Source: Theobroma cacao
Lineage: Eukaryota > Streptophyta > Magnoliopsida > Malvales > Malvaceae
NCBI RefSeq assembly: GCF_000208745.1
Contig: NC_030851.1
Location: 31,763,490-31,827,489 of the forward strand
DNA length: 64,000 nt
Direction of reading: 5' to 3'
Part shown: in pieces, positions 32,970 through 45,189 of the stretch
How positions within the stretch are numbered: position 1 is the stretch's first letter
How the letters are laid out: each line of letters begins with the position of its first letter
Notes under the pieces: generated by a model
The model's database searches: none
What the model was told of the DNA's origin: nothing
Seen by the model: only the letters and a program-made list of their open reading frames with translations
Position numbers and translations under genes: made by a program

Positions 32970-33455
32970 AGAGTATACTTTCAAGTTCCTAAACTATTCA
33001 AAAAAATTCAATCATATCTTTATTTATTTATTGCATTCAATTACGCCTCATATACTTTCTTTTAGATCAAATGAGTCCTTATAACTAATAGTTGAATAAT
33101 TACTATTAGTCAAAATGTCAATTGTCATTTTATATTCACGTGCTGTTAATGTGGCACTGATGTAGATGATAAAAAATATCACATGATCATATTATTATGT
33201 CATCATCAACATATCATGTTATTATCCATTATATCATGTCAGTATACTATATTAGCGTCGAGTGACACAGAATAACAAGTGACATTTTGATTAAGTTAAA
33301 CATTAGTTATGAGGGTTTATTTGGCTCAAATTAAAGTATAAAGATTTATTTGACTCAAAATAAAAGAACAAATGTTTGATTGAAGGTAATAAAAGAATAA
33401 GCGCTTATTTGAATTTTTCTAAATAGTTTAAGGGTATTTTTAGATATTATGCCTT
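32970..33455. mobile_element. Fold-back MITE-like element
   Basis: About 150 bases at the left (CAAGTTCCTAAACTATTCAA onward, including TAACTAATAGTT and TCAAAATGTCA) are the imperfect reverse complement of the right end (ending TAAATAGTTTAAGGGTATT). The middle holds ATCATGTTATTAT-type repeats at 33175-33245. No coding sequence. Arms and AT-richness suggest a fold-back or Mutator-type MITE; exact ends and target duplication were not resolved. It lies about 360 bp upstream of the NFD6-like start codon. Confidence 0.65.
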
Positions 33456-34519
33456 TTTTATTTATAAAGAAAATTGCCAACCATTTCTTTGTTCTTCTAT
33501 AAACTATATATATTTTTAGAGTTATTGATTATTTTCAATTTATTTAGTGTTTTTTTTAGTCCTTGTTAGCATTTATGTCTATGAACACCCATTAACCATC
33601 AAGTTATACAATAAAAAAAAAACTCCTTTATTTTAAAGATGTAACTTTATCTTTCACATGACATCTTCTAGTTTCTTTTTCTCAATTAACATTTTCTAGA
33701 GAATATTTATTTTTATAAGAGGTTATATTGTTAATTTTGCCTGATAAAATTACCAAAACACTCTTAATTCAAAGTTAGTCTAAAGGTTCATAGTTAAAAG
33801 TATTTTATAATCTTATTAGGTAAAATTAACAACATAACCCTTTGTTGGAATACCTAATCCCTTATTGAAATAAAAGTTATGTGCTAATTGAGAAAAAAAT
33901 ATTCATAAGATCTTAGTTGAAAAAAAGGGTAAATTACCCCCAAGCCCTTAAGATTTCATCCTAATTCATCTTTAGCCCATTAATATTCAAAATGGACACT
34001 TCCCCAAAAATCCCAAACGTCATTAACAGATATTAAAAAATTACTAAATTACTAATGACCCTAAAACACCAAAACATGTCTTTTAATTCAACTTACTCGA
34101 TTTAGTTGACTGTTAAAGATTTTCTTCGTCATTTTCAGGCCATAAAAAATCTAATATGATAACAATATTTGTGAGGTAAGAGCATGGCAATTTCTTAATT
34201 TTAGTTTATTATATATTAATCCTTACCCTATCTCCTCTAATTTTAGGACATTCAGTTGTATAAAGTAAAGTGGAGTGTTTTATTTTAGCATTACTTGTTC
34301 TTCGAAAGCTAAAGAAAATATGTACTGGTTGACACTATTTCAGTGATACAAAGCTATATGTAAGTATTTGTGATGGTGGAAGATGAAAAAAGGAAAGAAA
34401 GAATAAGCTTTAATTTGCTTAAGAAAATTGCAAACCTTCCAAAAGTGTGGTAGATCTCTTAGTTTTGCTTGGAATCCAAATTTTGATGGACAAAGTACTT
34501 TGTTAGTGCAATAAGCTCA
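33456..34519. other. AT-rich gene-free stretch
   Basis: No coding sequence or RNA gene. A GGGTAAATTACCCCC palindrome near 33930 resembles ends or inner parts of plant non-autonomous transposons, but I could not find a partner end. Confidence 0.35.
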
Positions 34520-34734
34520 AGGTGTAGAAGTTCAAGAAAGGGATGAATTGACTTCTTTTAAAATTTTTTTCTAAATTTAATAAAAATAGAGTTTCTTTTT
34601 AAATTAAGATTAAAACACTAAAAACTTGAAGAGAATGTTAAGAACAAAAACATAAGAATTTTATAAAAGTTCGACCTCTTTGCCTACATTCTCTCTCTTA
34701 GCTCACTCAAGCATTTTGAATCCACTATGAAAAT
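34520..34734 (+). mobile_element. Left part of a Copia-like LTR split by an insertion
   Basis: Resembles 2118-2460 in layout (GGGATGAATTGACTTC, long AT stretch, GAATTTTATAAAAGTTCGAC). It is interrupted at 34734 by the 10.1 kb element and resumes at 44838 (ACCTTTTAAAAGTTC). The last bases AAAAT are the target copy of that insertion. Confidence 0.35.
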
Positions 34735-35419
34735 TATCACAGCCCAAATTTCAGGCTATGACCGACGCATGGGCCCAATGGGCATAGCCCACTAAGCCCA
34801 AGCAAGCCTATTTATGCAATCCCGATCATTAATCCCAACCATCATTTCTAAAACCATATATTTTAGTTCTCAATGATGAATGTTTCAGTAATAATTTATA
34901 GCGATCGAATATTTATATTTGTATTATCTCAAAGTATTGTCATTCATTGTCGTCTCATAAGGCATCATCATCAATCCAACATATACATACTTCATTTATA
35001 ACATGACTCATAATAGTTTACATTCCATATACATGTACACAGATAAAAGACTTTCAACCGTCAGCGGAGTGACTTTAAGTGAAGGTACCGCTATTGGGAT
35101 GCCATATTACCTATCAAGAAGGCGAGCATATGTGTGTGACTCAATTTAGGTCCCAACTGCCTCTGAATTTGAAAACATGAAGTTTAAAAACGTGAGTATA
35201 AACTCAATGAGTGAACATAAGAAGGGAACAAGCAATCGATAGGAAGAATTTAGAAATCATGATGCACTTGTTTCAAAAACAATGCACTTGATTTAATTTC
35301 TTGCTAAAAACCCCTCATTTCAAACCTTGATTGATACCCTCATAGTGTTTCACAAACCCATGATCAATCCATGAAGTTAAATGGGTGAAAAGTATATCAA
35401 AATCAAGCAAGGTAGAAAG

Positions 35420-36060
35420 CATGGCAGCAAGTTTCTCGCTGCAGCAAAATTCATTCTCGCTGTAGCGAAATTCGGGCGGCCAAAATAAAAAGTTTCTCGC
35501 TGTAGAGAAAATATTGTTAGTTTGCATATGTTTCAGTTTTTCTAGTAGATCTCTCGCTACAGAAGTACAATTGACCTGATTTTTAGACCATTAGAAAGAT
35601 AAGAGACAAGGCTACAACTTTGATGTTTACCACTTTTCCCATTTCGGACGGGAAAGTGGTCAAAATCTTTATTAAGTGAAGATACTGCATTAGAACCTAA
35701 GAGTTTCTCGCTGCAGTGAGTTGTTGGCTACCAAAACAGAATGTTTCTCGCTCAGCGAGAAACACTGTTAGTTTGTATGTGTTTTAGTTTTTCTAGCATT
35801 TCGCTCACTATATAAGTTCAATTGACCTGATTTTTAGATCATTAGAAAGCTAAGAGACAGGGCTACAACTTTGATGTTTACCATTTTTCTTAATTCGGAC
35901 GAGAAGGTAATCAAAATCTTCATCAAAGTGAAGGCACTGCATTAGAATCCGAGAGTTTCTCACTGCAACAAGATTTATTCTCACTGCAGCAAGTTGTTGG
36001 CTGCCAAAACAGAATGTTTCTCGCTGCAGCTAGAATGCTTTCTCACTATAGCCAGAAGTA
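35420..36060. repeat. Cluster of TTCTCGCTGCAGCGAGAA-type palindromes
   Basis: About ten copies or half-copies of TTTCTCGCTGYAGCGAGAA occur here, lying in two tandem segments of roughly 285 bp. Mutated copies still keep CTCGCTG or CAGCGAG halves. The same palindrome recurs at 42825-43160 and 59285-59375. Confidence 0.75.
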
Positions 36061-36325
36061 GGGCACCTAAATGTAAAAAGGACCTCCTTTGCACAAAAAA
36101 TCCATTTGGTGCTGCAATAAACTCAATTTGCAAGAAAATGGGACATTCTCAAGATTCATCATGCCAATTTCAACATGAAATACTCAAAAATTTCCAAAGT
36201 TCAACATGCCAAAATTTCACATGCATTACAACCATATACTATATTCATGAACTTTTATTTCACAAACATATATATACATATATACATACATAAACACCAA
36301 TGCCACCATCATCTCACCCAGCTCA

Positions 36326-36499
36326 TGTGCATCCCCCCACATCGTGCACATAGCCGGAGTCATCGTGTGCATCCCCCCACATCGTGCACAATTAGTGCCA
36401 TCATGTGCATCCCCCCACATCGTGCACATGGGCACTTTCATCATCCAACTCCCTCACCACCGTCATTATCGGCATGTGCATCCCCCCACATCGTGCACA
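36326..36499 (-). repeat. Hairpin array, four identical 25-bp cores (3' LTR)
   Basis: Cores at 36326-36350, 36366-36390, 36404-36428 and 36475-36499 are identical. Each has TGTGCA and TGCACA arms around a C-rich loop. Sequence outside the core extends the stem differently per unit: unit 3 adds AGTGCC on the left and GGCACT on the right, and unit 1 pairs AGCT with AGCC. The spacers between cores differ. Confidence 0.8.
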
Positions 36500-37725
36500 C
36501 GAATGGTTATCATTATCACACAATGTCAACCATCCATGCACAACATATATATATATATACCAACACAATGTACTAGTGCATGAATCCATAACATCCATAA
36601 GTCACAACATAAAGACAATTTATCAAGGGCTTGTTCCCAAGGCACCCGTTTTAGTAAGAAAACTTGGATAAAATCATTCAAAGGTTTTGTCCAGATACAT
36701 TCACATTCCCAAAATAATTTTTGAAATGCAAGTTCACTCATCGGGATTGTTGAACCTCTAATCGACTCTAACTTTGATTATCACTTCAAACGGACATGTG
36801 AGGCCTTGTTGGAACCTATCACCCACAATATAACTATAAAAAATATAACAGCCCATAAATCAAATTTCTAGTCATCTCTAACACCTTAAAATCAAATTCT
36901 AACTCATTTCTCACCTTGGTGGTTTTTTTTTTTGTAGTTTAATTCCTTTTCAAAAGCTTCCAAGCTACTATGGCAAGTCTCTCTTTCTCTCTCTAAAACT
37001 TTCAACTAATGAGAGAAAGTGCTGAATAAAGACTTTTTGAGGGTTTTAAGGTGTAAAAGTTGAAGGGCATGAAAAACCCTATGAAGGAGTGGGCAAAAGC
37101 ATGAAATTTGGACTTTCCATGAGGGATTTATGGAGGGTTCAAGGTTTTCCTCCCGTAGAGAATGAAGAAAATGTGAAATGAAGAAAAGGACTGGGATGAA
37201 GAAGGAGAAGCTGTTGGAGCATAGATATTTATGCTTCAAGTAAATCCAAATTTCCACTAAAATTACCAAAATGCCCTTAACATGGTGGCTTTGTCTTCCT
37301 CCCATCCTTTGTGAAACCTTTTTGCTCTTTTGACACCGAAACAAAGTCCATAATAGTCTAAAGGTACTCGAGTTCACGAAACAAAAAAACTTAGACTCGA
37401 GATGCAAAATGACCATTTTGCCCCTATCGTGGAACTTATCATTATTTCTATTTTCCTCATTTATTTACCATCATAAACATCATTTATTCATTCCTTAGGC
37501 CTATTTAGACCTTAATAGCATAAAAAAAACCCACTCGTAGGGGCCTACCAAGAGAAATTACGAAATTACCCATAGTCTGCATTATCGCGTCTACTTCTAG
37601 TTATGTGCCTATGGAGACTGAGATTTCACAGGTTCACTTTTGAATTACCATTTTAACTCAGTAATTAACCTCAATTGGCATCCGTAAATTCTATTAGCCA
37701 CCGTATTAAAATACAGGGTACTACA

Positions 37726-37745
37726 GTTTCCCCCACTTAAAATGA
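37726..37745 (-). other. Polypurine tract of the non-autonomous element
   Basis: Minus strand CATTTTAAGTGGGGGAAAC directly precedes the LTR start TGTAGTACCC. Upstream on the minus strand lies GAATTCGAGGACGAATT, the block also seen before the Tekay-type LTR at 24510-24540. Confidence 0.8.
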
Positions 37746-40700
37746 ATTCGTCCTCGAATTCAAATCGGCGTAGAGTGAATAATCAAAGTTCTAAAGTTCT
37801 ACCACATCACTTTCATTAGGCATTCTTAACATAGAACCTTGGTTTATGCATCATATCGATTTCCAATCTTATAGAAAACTCGACAATGTCATAGTATATA
37901 GTTATGTGTACTGTTCTTGTTGAATCAAAATAATATCATTTTTTATCTTATGAAGAGAATTCAAATATGCTATTAATTTTGGTCACACCTCAATCAAGTC
38001 ATACTTAAATCATCAATCATGCATGTTTACCTAACCACCCACAATTCCTCTACCTTGAACTTTTATCAAACCTTCCAACATTCTAGCATTTATTCCACCA
38101 TTAACTATGGGTCTAAATGGTTAACCAACCTCTATTCCATTTTACATACCTCCATACAAATTTCATTCAAGCATTTCATAATACATAAGGTTCAAACACT
38201 CTTTATTTATTCATATATATTTAACATCATGGATGATTCAAATCCGGTAACTTTTAGTAACCATATTCCTAAAAACAAACTCCAATACTTTCATGATCGA
38301 GTGCTCACTAGATAAATCTCAACTTATGCCACAAGGCATTTCAATAAATTATGACATTCCACATACCCCTTTATAATCTTAACCAATCTCTTTAATCAAT
38401 AACTCAACCTCTCAAGATTAAAGTTGCTCAAAATTTTCCCTTTAAAGTTCCTTTCCAAGTCTCATTTTGATTACTAATCATTTCTATATTTCCAATGTCA
38501 TAGCTAATTTGCTCGTCATCAATCACCCACAACATATCTAACTTGATATTTCTCAAATTTATTCCAAACATCAAATCTCATGGCCTCATTAGTTCATCAA
38601 TCTGAAGATCAAATTAAACATTTATCTCTCCTTAAGTGCACTTTAAAATTTAAGAATTATCTATTAAGACCTTTCGGATATTAACTTCTTTTGTCCTTTT
38701 TACCTTAGAAAATTAAATCCATAATCATTCATTTTGAATCATGAGCTTTTTACCAATCAAGGCAGATTTTCAACTTTTCTTACATAAACTCAAATGCACT
38801 ACCTTCATGCATAAGCTAAATTTTTTTACCCAAATCTCCATAAGTCAAAACCTTATATTGAAACTATACCAATACTCATATGTTCTATCCCATTAGCCTT
38901 TAGAGAATTAAATCTATGGCATACTTCTCTATTTGGGTACTTCATAACAGCTTAACAAATTCTAGCTTACAATTAAGCTAGTTCATATGCCAAGACTCTC
39001 AGGCTATATCAAAACACCAAATTTGATCACGATATAATAGAATTTAATGAACTCATACCAAAAGTATAAACACTTACTTTTAAGCTAACAGCATTATAAT
39101 CCACTTGTTCAATGCCAAAATCAGCAATAAATTATCTTAATCATTGTCTAGCACTATAACCATTGATAGAATATCATCATCGAATCAAATTATAACTAAC
39201 TCCACATGAGTTTTTATACCAATATGCAACATATATAGCCATACATATATATTTTCAAAAATTTTAACTTAGAATATCCTTAGGCATGTCAAGCTTAATA
39301 AGCCATATGTAAAACCAAAATAACCAACAATCAAGTTTAGAGTCATTTCTTATCTTGGTTGGTTAGATCATGCTCATCATATATGGTGAATACACAAAGC
39401 TGATTTCAATATTCCATTCTCATACAAGAGTCAACCACTAATTGGCACCATCTCTAAACACCACGTGTTTTATAAGTCAATTTTCTTAGTCAAAATTCAT
39501 ATTGTAATATCATGCTTCTAGGTCGTAGCTCATTACCAAAGTCTTTACTCATATACGAGTACTTGAATTCTTAAATCATCATCTCTTTTCTAAGTAGATC
39601 TCTGCCATTCCCGTATTGTATTTCTATTCCCTTACCAAGGGTAGTATCATTTAATCAGACCATGTCACCCTCATTCTCAAAACATTTGAAGCATAGTTCA
39701 ACCTTCCACTATCCCTATCAGGCACTTTACCTTGATAATTACTCAAAATAAATTGGAACTTGTGGGGAAAGCACATTTCACAATTTATGCCTTGCATCTA
39801 TAATTATGTCGAGACCAGAACCTCATCGGGTCCACAAAACGGTAGGATAATCATTGCCTCAAACTAGTATTTCCAAGTATACTTATGCTTGTATCATATC
39901 TTCATACTTATGTGACATGTCAGTCACGAGCCCAACTTGACTGTATAGCCATTTGCTCTTTGAGTTTTAATGTTTGCTCATTGTGAAAAGTCTTTTGAAT
40001 TTATCTCATCAAGGTATTCACAAGGTGGATACATGTCCATAACTTATAGTTCAATGCCTAAAGCAGTGAACACAATCTCATCGTTAGAGTTATACTCTTA
40101 TCTACCAATCATAGCTCCTTTTATGAGCACATACTTTACACTGCTTGATTGTTCACAAGCCACTCATGGCCATCCAAATTCAACCTCTTATAGCAAGTCA
40201 AACTAGTATATTATTCTTATGTTTTCCAGTATACTTGCAAAATGCTTAAACACATCCTTTAATAGGGTTCCATTGAGAACTTAATCAATCAAAGGCCTAT
40301 CTTCAAAGTCACTCATAACTTTAATCGTTCATTGTATGCCCGATAACACTTTAGCTCATTGACCCCACTGGACATTATTTTAAAATCTCCCAAGGTGTCC
40401 ATGCTTTTAGTTTTGATCATACCATCTAACTTAGTATAATTGCATTAATTATCCTTAAGCTATTTATGCTCAGCATATCAACATCCATATTTCCCTCTCA
40501 TTCATGTTATTGACCTTGTTAAGGTATATATGGCTTTTCAACCTTTCACAATACATTCCACATTTATGTCAGGGCATTCTCAATCTCATGCCAAATCCTT
40601 CTATGGAATATCTCCTTCCATATGATGAATGCGAATCACAAGATACACAACTCCAAGTGTATGCTTACATATTGGTAACCTCCATATATTTCATGGTCAT

Positions 40701-42133
40701 GGAAACCACAATTTGCAAAACTAGCTTCCTATCACAAGTTTGTGATCGGAACATTAGTCTCCACATATCTCACTTTGGACATACTTCACTACTAACATTC
40801 ATATACCTTTACCACAACATTCAGTGCAAATTAATTAAGCAATGATCTCCAAATTTACTCTTAGGTACACATATATCAAATTGTACACCATTTAGTGTTA
40901 AGATCTTAACTTTACTCAGCAATTCTTAACCAATTACATCTATAAGATAGACAATTCACTAAATTTTTGTATATTACTTTTGCAGTTATAAGATCAAAAT
41001 TTCTTAAACTTAAGATGCAGAAGCTTCCTCTTAGAGCATATCCGAAAGTCCATATGTTTTAAGTCCCTTACCTTTAGAGAAGTTACATTCAAGAATAATC
41101 ATTTACATCATAGGTTGCATATTGAACCAAACATATTTTTGAATTGACCCTTAAAGCAATTCGTATATCGATCTTCATATAGAACTCCATATGGCATTTC
41201 AACTAAATTTGTCATTTCCATGCCATTTAATTTCAAACTGCTAAATCCACATCTAGTCCTTTAATCCTTTGGCTCTACACTAAGCATAGCAAAATTCAAG
41301 CTCATCCTTAGAGGAGATCATTTACTAGCCTTTTACTTCATGACCATACATCAATTATAATTATCAGTGATTTTCGCCCTTGAGCTAATTCATGCAATTA
41401 TAACCATAAACCACAATAATTCAATTCAAGCCTTGGAATCTTACAATTACTTAATTAGAATCAAAACCAACCCCATTGAAGCTATTATACACATATTCAA
41501 CACTTATACGATTATAAAATATTTCAAAAGCCCACACCATTTCTATAGGGGCATGTCAAGCTTAATTAACATAGTGCACTTGCCTCCGTACACCTAAACG
41601 TTGGTTTACACTTTCCTTGATATTTAAATTTATAAACCTCAAGCGAGTCATAACATTCACTATTCATTCCAGTCAAATACTGCTCTTATTATCATTATCG
41701 TACGTCCTCCTTATATTCACCTCAAATACAATTCATAGTCTCCAAAATTTTAATTAATTTTTTTTATAACCATGGGTTCGAATCATAATTCCACCAAATG
41801 AATAAATTATTACAAACCTAACAGTCTAGCTTCACCTTCCTCCATCCTTAGTCAGAGGAATATATCATTATGTTGACCTTTCATTAGGAGCATTTGCTTA
41901 AAAATTTTTCCAATAATGGTTTGTGTCTCGGGTGGCAAATCAAACCTGAGCAGCGATACCATTTATGCCATTTACATGACGATAGCAAAATGGTAGGTTA
42001 CTAGGAATAGGAGTTCATATAACTTCCTGTCTATGACTTGTGCTATAGTCACAAACCATAGATAAGACTCTACATTAGCTTCGACAACTCCGCTGACTGA
42101 CACAAGAATCCCTAGGACTCGGCTAAACTTAGA
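37746..42133 (-). mobile_element. Internal region of the non-autonomous element, no coding domains
   Basis: 4.4 kb of AT-rich sequence. The longest open stretches (for example 40504-40845, 113 codons, plus strand) have no recognisable motif. About 37965-39155 is absent from the related copy at 60615-61834, while both flanks align, so this segment was gained here or lost there. Confidence 0.7.
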
Positions 42134-42145
42134 GCTCTAATACCA
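42134..42145 (-). other. Primer binding site, iMet type with one change
   Basis: Minus strand TGGTATTAGAGC, four bases from the 5' LTR. It differs from TGGTATCAGAGC by one C to T. The following AGTCCTAGGGATTCTTGTG resembles leaders of Tekay-type elements. Confidence 0.85.
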
Positions 42146-42149
42146 ACTT

Positions 42150-43640
42150 TGTCACAACCCAAATTCCAAGCTATGACTTGCGCATGGGCCCAATGGGCAT
42201 AGCCCACTAAGCCCAAGCAAGCCTATTTATGCAATCCCGATCATTAATCCCAACCATCATTTCTAAAACCACATATTTTAGTTCTCAGTGATGAATGTTT
42301 CAGTAATAATTTATAGCGATTGAATATTCATATTTGTATTATCTTAAAGTATTGTCATTCATTGCCGTCTCATAAGGCATCATCATCAATCCAACATATA
42401 CATACTTCATTTATAACATGACTCATAATAGTTTACATTCCATATACATGTACACAGATAAAAGACTCTCAACCGTCAGCGGAGTGACTTTAAGTGAATG
42501 TACCTCTACTGAGATGCCATATTACCTGCCAAGAAGGCGAGCATATGTGTGCGACTCAATATAGGTCTCAATTGCCTCTGAATCTGAAAACATGAAGTTT
42601 AAAAACGTGAGTATAAACTCAGTGAGTGAACATAGGAAGGGAACAAACAATCGATATGAAGAATTTGGAAATCATGATGCACTTGATTTAATTTCTTACT
42701 AAAAACCCCTCATTTCAAACCTTGATTAATACCCTTATAGTGTTTCACAAACCCATGATCAATCCATGAAGTTAAATGGGTGAAAAGTAGGTCAAAATTA
42801 AGCAAGGTAGCAAGCATGGCAGCAAGTTTCTCGCTGCAGTGAAATTCATTCTCGATGTAGTGAGATTTGGGCGGCCAAAAGAGAAAGTTTCTTACTTCAG
42901 CGAGAAATAGTGTTAGTTTGCATGTGTTTCAGTTTTTCTAGTATATCTCTCGTTAAAGAAGTCTAATTGACCTGATTTTTAGACCATTAGAAAGCTAAGA
43001 GATAGGGATACAACTTTGATGTTTACCACTTTTACCAATTCATATGGAAAAATGGTCAAAATCTTCATCAAAGTGAAGGCACTGCATCAGAACCTGAGAG
43101 ATCTCGCTGCAGCGAGTTGTTGGCTGCCAAAATAGAATGTTTCTCGCTGTAACGAGAAGCAGGGCACCTAAGTGTAAAAAGGACCTCCTTTGCACTAAAA
43201 ATCCATTTGGTGCTACAATAAACTCAATTTGCAAGAAAATGGGACATTCTCAAGATTCATCATGCCAATTTCAACATGAAATACTCAAAAATTTCCAAAG
43301 TTCAACATGCCAAAATTTCACATGCATTACAACCATATACTATATTCATGAACTTTTATTTCACAAACATATATATACATATATACATACATAAACACCA
43401 ATGCCACCATCATCTCACCTAACTCATGTGCTTCTCCCCACATCGTGCACATAGCTGGAGTCATCGTGTGCATCCTCTCACATCATGCACAATTAGTGCC
43501 ATCATGTGCATCCCCCCACATCGTGCACATGGGCACTTTCATCATCCAACTCCCTCACCACTGTCATCATCGGCATGTGCATCCGTCCACATCGTGCGCA
43601 CGGACGGTTATCATTATCACACAATGTCAACCATTCATGC

Positions 43641-43672
<32 letters not shown>

Positions 43673-44837
43673 CCAACACAATGTAATAGTGCATGAATCC
43701 ATAACATCCACAAGTCACAACATAGAGACAATTTATCAAGAGCTTGTTCCAAAGGCACTAGTTTTTTTAAGAAAAGTTGGATAAAATCATTCAAAGGTTT
43801 TGTGCAGATACATTCACATTCCCAAAACAATTTTTAAAATGCAAGTTCACTCACTGGGATTGTTGAACCTCTAATCGACTCTAACTTCGATTATCACTTC
43901 AAACAGACATGTGAGGCCTTGTTGGAACCTATCACCCACAATATAACTATAAAAAATATAACGGCCCATAAATCAAATTTCTAGCCATCTCTAACACCTT
44001 AAAATCAAATTCTAACTCATTTCTCACCTTGGTGGGTTTTTTTTTTTTGTTGAATTCCTTTTCAAAAGCTTCCAAGCTACTATGGCAAGTCTCTCTTTCT
44101 CTCTCTAAAACTTTCAACTAGTGAGACAAAGTGCTGAACAAAGACTTTTTGAGGGTTTGAGGGTGTAAAAGTGGAAGGGCATGAAAAACCCTATGAAGAA
44201 GTGGGCAAAAGCATGAAATTTGGACTTTCTATGAGGGATTTATGGAGGATTCAAGGTTTTTCTCCCATGGAGAATGAAGAAAATGTGAAATGAAGATAAG
44301 GGCTAGGATGAAGAAGGAGAAGTTGTTAGAGCATAGATATTTATGCTTCAAGTAAATCCAAATTTCTACTAAAATTACGAAAATGCCCTTAACATGGTGG
44401 CTTTGTCTTCCTCCCATCCTTTGTGAAACCTTTTTGCTCTTTTGACACCGAAACAAAGTCCATAATAGTCTAAAGGTACTCGAGTTCACGAAACAAAAAA
44501 ATTTATACTCGAGATGAAAAATGACCATTTTACCCCTACCGTGGAAATTATCATTATTTTTATTTTACTCATTTATTTACCATCATAAACATCATTTATT
44601 CATTCCTTAGGCCTATTTAGACCTTAATAGCATAAAAACAACTCACTCGTAGGAGCCTACCAAGAGAAATTACGAAATTACCCTTAGTTCGCATAATCGC
44701 GTCTACTTTTAGTTATGTGCCTATAGAGATCGAGATTTCATAGGTTCACTTCTAAATTACCCTTTTAACTCAGTAATCAACCTCAATTGGCATCCGTAAA
44801 CTTTATTAGCCAGCAGATTAAAATACGGGGTACTACA
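42150..44837 (-). repeat. 5' LTR of the non-autonomous element (2688 bp)
   Basis: Plus-strand ends TGTCACAACCC and GGGGTACTACA. Nearly collinear with 34735-37725 except for a single rather than doubled palindrome segment (42825-43160). It includes a longer AT microsatellite at 43646-43672 than the other LTR (36546-36559). Confidence 0.88.
43427..43605 (-). repeat. Hairpin array, four diverged cores (5' LTR)
   Basis: Same positions as the 36326-36499 array, with cores starting at 43427, 43467, 43505 and 43576. The third core is identical to those of the 3' LTR; the other three carry one to four changes each. Confidence 0.8.
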
Positions 44838-45185
44838 AAAATACCTTTTAAAAGTTCAAACACAACCTTCACACTAATCTTTTCAAGGATAAGATTGAAC
44901 GTTTCTACCTTTTCACTTGGTTAAGGTATAACCACTGAACAATAAATGAAGCTAGAATGCCTCTTAAAGGTTGATGAGTTATGGAGGTTTAAGCTTAAAC
45001 AAGATGGGCACAAGATGTAGTAGAAAAATCAACTTAATAAATGATAGGAGGAAAACTTAAATGCTCAAAGAGAGGTAAGTGAGTGTGTTTAAAGATTTTG
45101 AGGGTGTTCTTTTGCTTGGAGAGAGGTAAGTGAGTGTGCTTAACGAAATGCTTAAGTCTTGTCAAATGAGTTGAATATTTGATAT
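44838..45185 (+). mobile_element. Right part of the split Copia-like LTR
   Basis: Starts with the target copy AAAAT and continues the sequence interrupted at 34734. AT-rich, with AGAGAGGTAAGTGAGTGTG duplicated near 45070 and 45120. No coding sequence. Confidence 0.35.
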
Positions 45186-45189
45186 AATT

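Larger units (their letters stand above)
34735..37725 (-). repeat. 3' LTR of the non-autonomous element (2991 bp)
   Basis: On the plus strand it starts TATCACAGCCC (expected TGTCACAGCCC) and ends GGGTACTACA. It contains, in LTR sense order, a hairpin array (36499 to 36326) and a palindrome cluster (36055 to 35420). The palindrome region is partly doubled: about 35420-35700 and 35705-35990 are tandem copies (both contain AATTGACCTGATTTTTAGA and CTACAACTTTGATGTTTACC). The other LTR has a single copy. Confidence 0.88.
34735..44837 (-). mobile_element. Complete non-autonomous Tekay-type LTR element, no gag-pol
   Basis: Both LTRs (34735-37725 and 42150-44837), an iMet-like PBS, a PPT and a perfect five-base target duplication AAAAT (34730-34734 and 44838-44842) define a whole 10,103-bp element on the minus strand. 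LTR ends match Tekay-type LTRs elsewhere in the window. The internal 4.4 kb shows no gag, protease, RT, RNase H or integrase in any frame, not even decayed blocks. It therefore behaves like a large retrotransposon derivative that depends on enzymes of a relative. The LTRs differ by a few percent plus indels, so it is not very recent. A second, shorter copy of its internal region is at 60615-61834. Confidence 0.88.

Noticed and set aside
36326..36499. CRISPR-like array: identical 25-mers with unique spacers
   Set aside because: Only four units with uneven spacing (40, 38, 71), inside a plant LTR, with related arrays in other LTRs and no cas genes; they are hairpin repeats.
36175..36671. Open frames of 79-133 codons over the hairpin array, both strands (also 43426-43784)
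   Set aside because: They arise from repeats without stops; repeated CIPPHRAH-like peptides in several frames and no domain.
40504..40845. 113-codon plus-strand frame as cargo gene of the non-autonomous element
   Set aside because: No motif, antisense to the element and AT-rich; kept only as a note in the internal region.
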